This document shows, in pieces, positions 5,808 to 6,322 of a DNA stretch of 6,322 nucleotides. Positions within the stretch are counted from its first letter, which is position 1, and every line of letters begins with the position of its first letter. The DNA is taken from assembly GCA_947173865.1 (NCBI GenBank), contig CAMWGS010000120.1, forward strand, positions 1-6,322, written 5' to 3'. This stretch comes from an uncultured Ruminococcus sp. (GTDB lineage: Bacteria > Bacillota > Clostridia > Oscillospirales > Ruminococcaceae). Both the position numbers and the translations under genes were made by a program. The notes below the pieces were generated by a model. It was given only the letters and a program-made list of their open reading frames with translations. It was not told where the DNA came from and ran no database searches.

Positions 5808-6197
5808 ATGGCAAAAAGATTAAAGCCGTCCGAAAGCTATGACGAAGTATTTAACCGAATATTAGAACAATGTATTATTAAAAATACCACTGTTTCTGAT
5901 ATGATTGATATGTGCGGACTGAGCAGGAGTGTAATAACGGCATGGAAAAGAGGGAATATAAATCCCAAAGCATTGAGTATGATAAGCAAACGGCTGAATG
6001 TTTCAATGGAATACATTACCGACGGTAAGGACTTTCCGTCTGATATTCCGAAAAATAACAATATTCAACTTATAAATGCAAGGGAAAACGAACTTCTGCG
6101 ACTGTTCAGAACGATTTCCGAAGAAGAACAGCTTAAACTCATAGGGAGACTTGAACTACTTTCTGAACTTGCCCAAACAGAAGAAAGTGCCGTCTGA
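5808..6197 (+). CDS. XRE-family (CI-like) transcriptional repressor
   Basis: The protein has 129 residues; ATG follows GTGAGGT (GAGG at 5794-5797, 10-nt spacer). The HTH domain covers about residues 14-73: FNRILEQCIIKNTTVSDMI, then the recognition region CGLSRSVITAWKRGNINP and KALSMISKRLNVSMEYITDG, a form common in phage and integrative-element repressors. A polar linker (74-90) leads to a helical C-terminus (NELLRLFRTISEEEQLKLIG) of the kind seen in Firmicute XRE repressors and probably used for oligomerisation. There is no S24/LexA-type peptidase domain, so RecA-driven self-cleavage is not expected. Divergence from the Cro-sized gene, with three phased operator-like sites between, suggests a bistable or mutually repressing pair. 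No other element genes are visible, so prophage or ICE origin is only a possibility. Confidence 0.9.
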   Translation: MAKRLKPSESYDEVFNRILEQCIIKNTTVSDMIDMCGLSRSVITAWKRGNINPKALSMISKRLNVSMEYITDGKDFPSDIPKNNNIQLINARENELLRLFRTISEEEQLKLIGRLELLSELAQTEESAV

Positions 6198-6222
6198 AAA
6201 TAAAAATCACTGCAAACCATGA

Positions 6223-6252
6223 ATAATATTCGTTTTTCCCTCCGAATAATAT
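6223..6252. repeat. Imperfect inverted repeat downstream of the XRE repressor
   Basis: ATAATATTCG (6223-6232) and CGAATAATAT (6243-6252) pair at 9 of 10 positions around a 10-nt loop that contains TTTTT. The stem is AT-rich and has no trailing T-run, so it is a poor terminator; it may be a weak one or a binding site. Confidence 0.35.
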
Positions 6253-6254
6253 GC

Positions 6255-6283
6255 TTGACAATTCTGCACTTATATATTATAAT
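6255..6283 (+). promoter_or_regulatory. Consensus sigma-A promoter for a gene beyond the right edge
   Basis: TTGACA (6255-6260), a 17-nt spacer and TATAAT (6278-6283) give a full consensus match, with a start expected near 6290. No start codon is reached in the remaining about 30 nt; AAGG at the very end could begin a ribosome binding site. Confidence 0.85.
6260..6277. promoter_or_regulatory. Possible fourth operator-like site (half-site AATTCT)
   Basis: The left half AATTCT, identical to that of O3, overlaps the last base of the -35 box; the right half is degenerate (11 of 18 positions match O3 overall). The - strand promoter also has AATTCT directly after TTGACA. Confidence 0.35.
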
Positions 6284-6302
6284 AATAAGTAACGCATTTG
6301 CG
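6268..6302. promoter_or_regulatory. Two short inverted repeats around the right-edge promoter start
   Basis: ACTTAT (6268-6273) and ATAAGT (6285-6290) flank the -10 box, and CGCA-TT-TGCG (6293-6302) lies just past the expected start point. Both are short and one sits in AT-rich DNA, so they are only candidate regulator sites. Confidence 0.3.
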
Positions 6303-6322
6303 GTATAAATATATTATTAAGG

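Noticed and set aside
6198..6322. Intrinsic terminator or small gene after the XRE repressor
   Set aside because: No GC-rich stem with a T-run and no credible short frame with a ribosome binding site; only the weak inverted repeat and the promoter described are visible.

Overview
The window is low-GC DNA with Gram-positive features: strong GGAGG-type ribosome binding sites, a TTG start, a lipoprotein signal peptide, and a BspA/TpLRR-type leucine-rich repeat protein. Together these suggest an anaerobic gut or rumen Firmicute, most likely Ruminococcus or a related Oscillospiraceae/Lachnospiraceae genus. The taxonomic guess is inference from style, not from a marker gene. No rRNA, tRNA, CRISPR array or insertion sequence was seen.

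Left part (1-5210, + strand): four tightly packed genes in one direction. They are a 5'-truncated membrane-bound GGDEF diguanylate cyclase (1-891), a two-TM receptor whose C-terminus looks like a decayed histidine kinase (907-2481), an extracellular solute-binding lipoprotein (2478-4100, ATGA overlap with the gene before), and a leucine-rich repeat protein with no signal peptide (4117-5175). The gaps are 15 nt, a 4-nt overlap and 16 nt, and a strong hairpin (5176-5210) closes the unit. No transporter permease is present. The simplest reading is a signalling operon: the lipoprotein and two extracytoplasmic sensor domains feed c-di-GMP synthesis, and the LRR protein is a possible cytoplasmic partner. 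That functional link is inference.

Right part (5213-6322): a compact regulatory switch. A 62-aa XRE/Cro-type regulator (5423-5611, - strand) and a 59-aa unrecognised small protein (5213-5392, - strand) are transcribed toward the same bidirectional terminator. Divergently, a 129-aa XRE-type repressor (5808-6197, + strand) lies across a 196-bp AT-rich intergenic region. That region holds three related 18-bp operator-like sites with exact 32-bp periodicity (about three helical turns). The left site lies inside the 17-bp spacer of a perfect-consensus sigma-A promoter (TTGACA-17-TATAAT) for the - strand genes. The right site is a perfect inverted repeat over the presumed promoter of the + strand repressor. 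A second perfect-consensus promoter (6255-6283) near the right edge carries the same AATTCT half-site next to its -35 box, so the first gene beyond the window may belong to the same regulon. The layout resembles a cI/cro immunity region of a prophage or integrative element, but no integrase or phage gene is visible.
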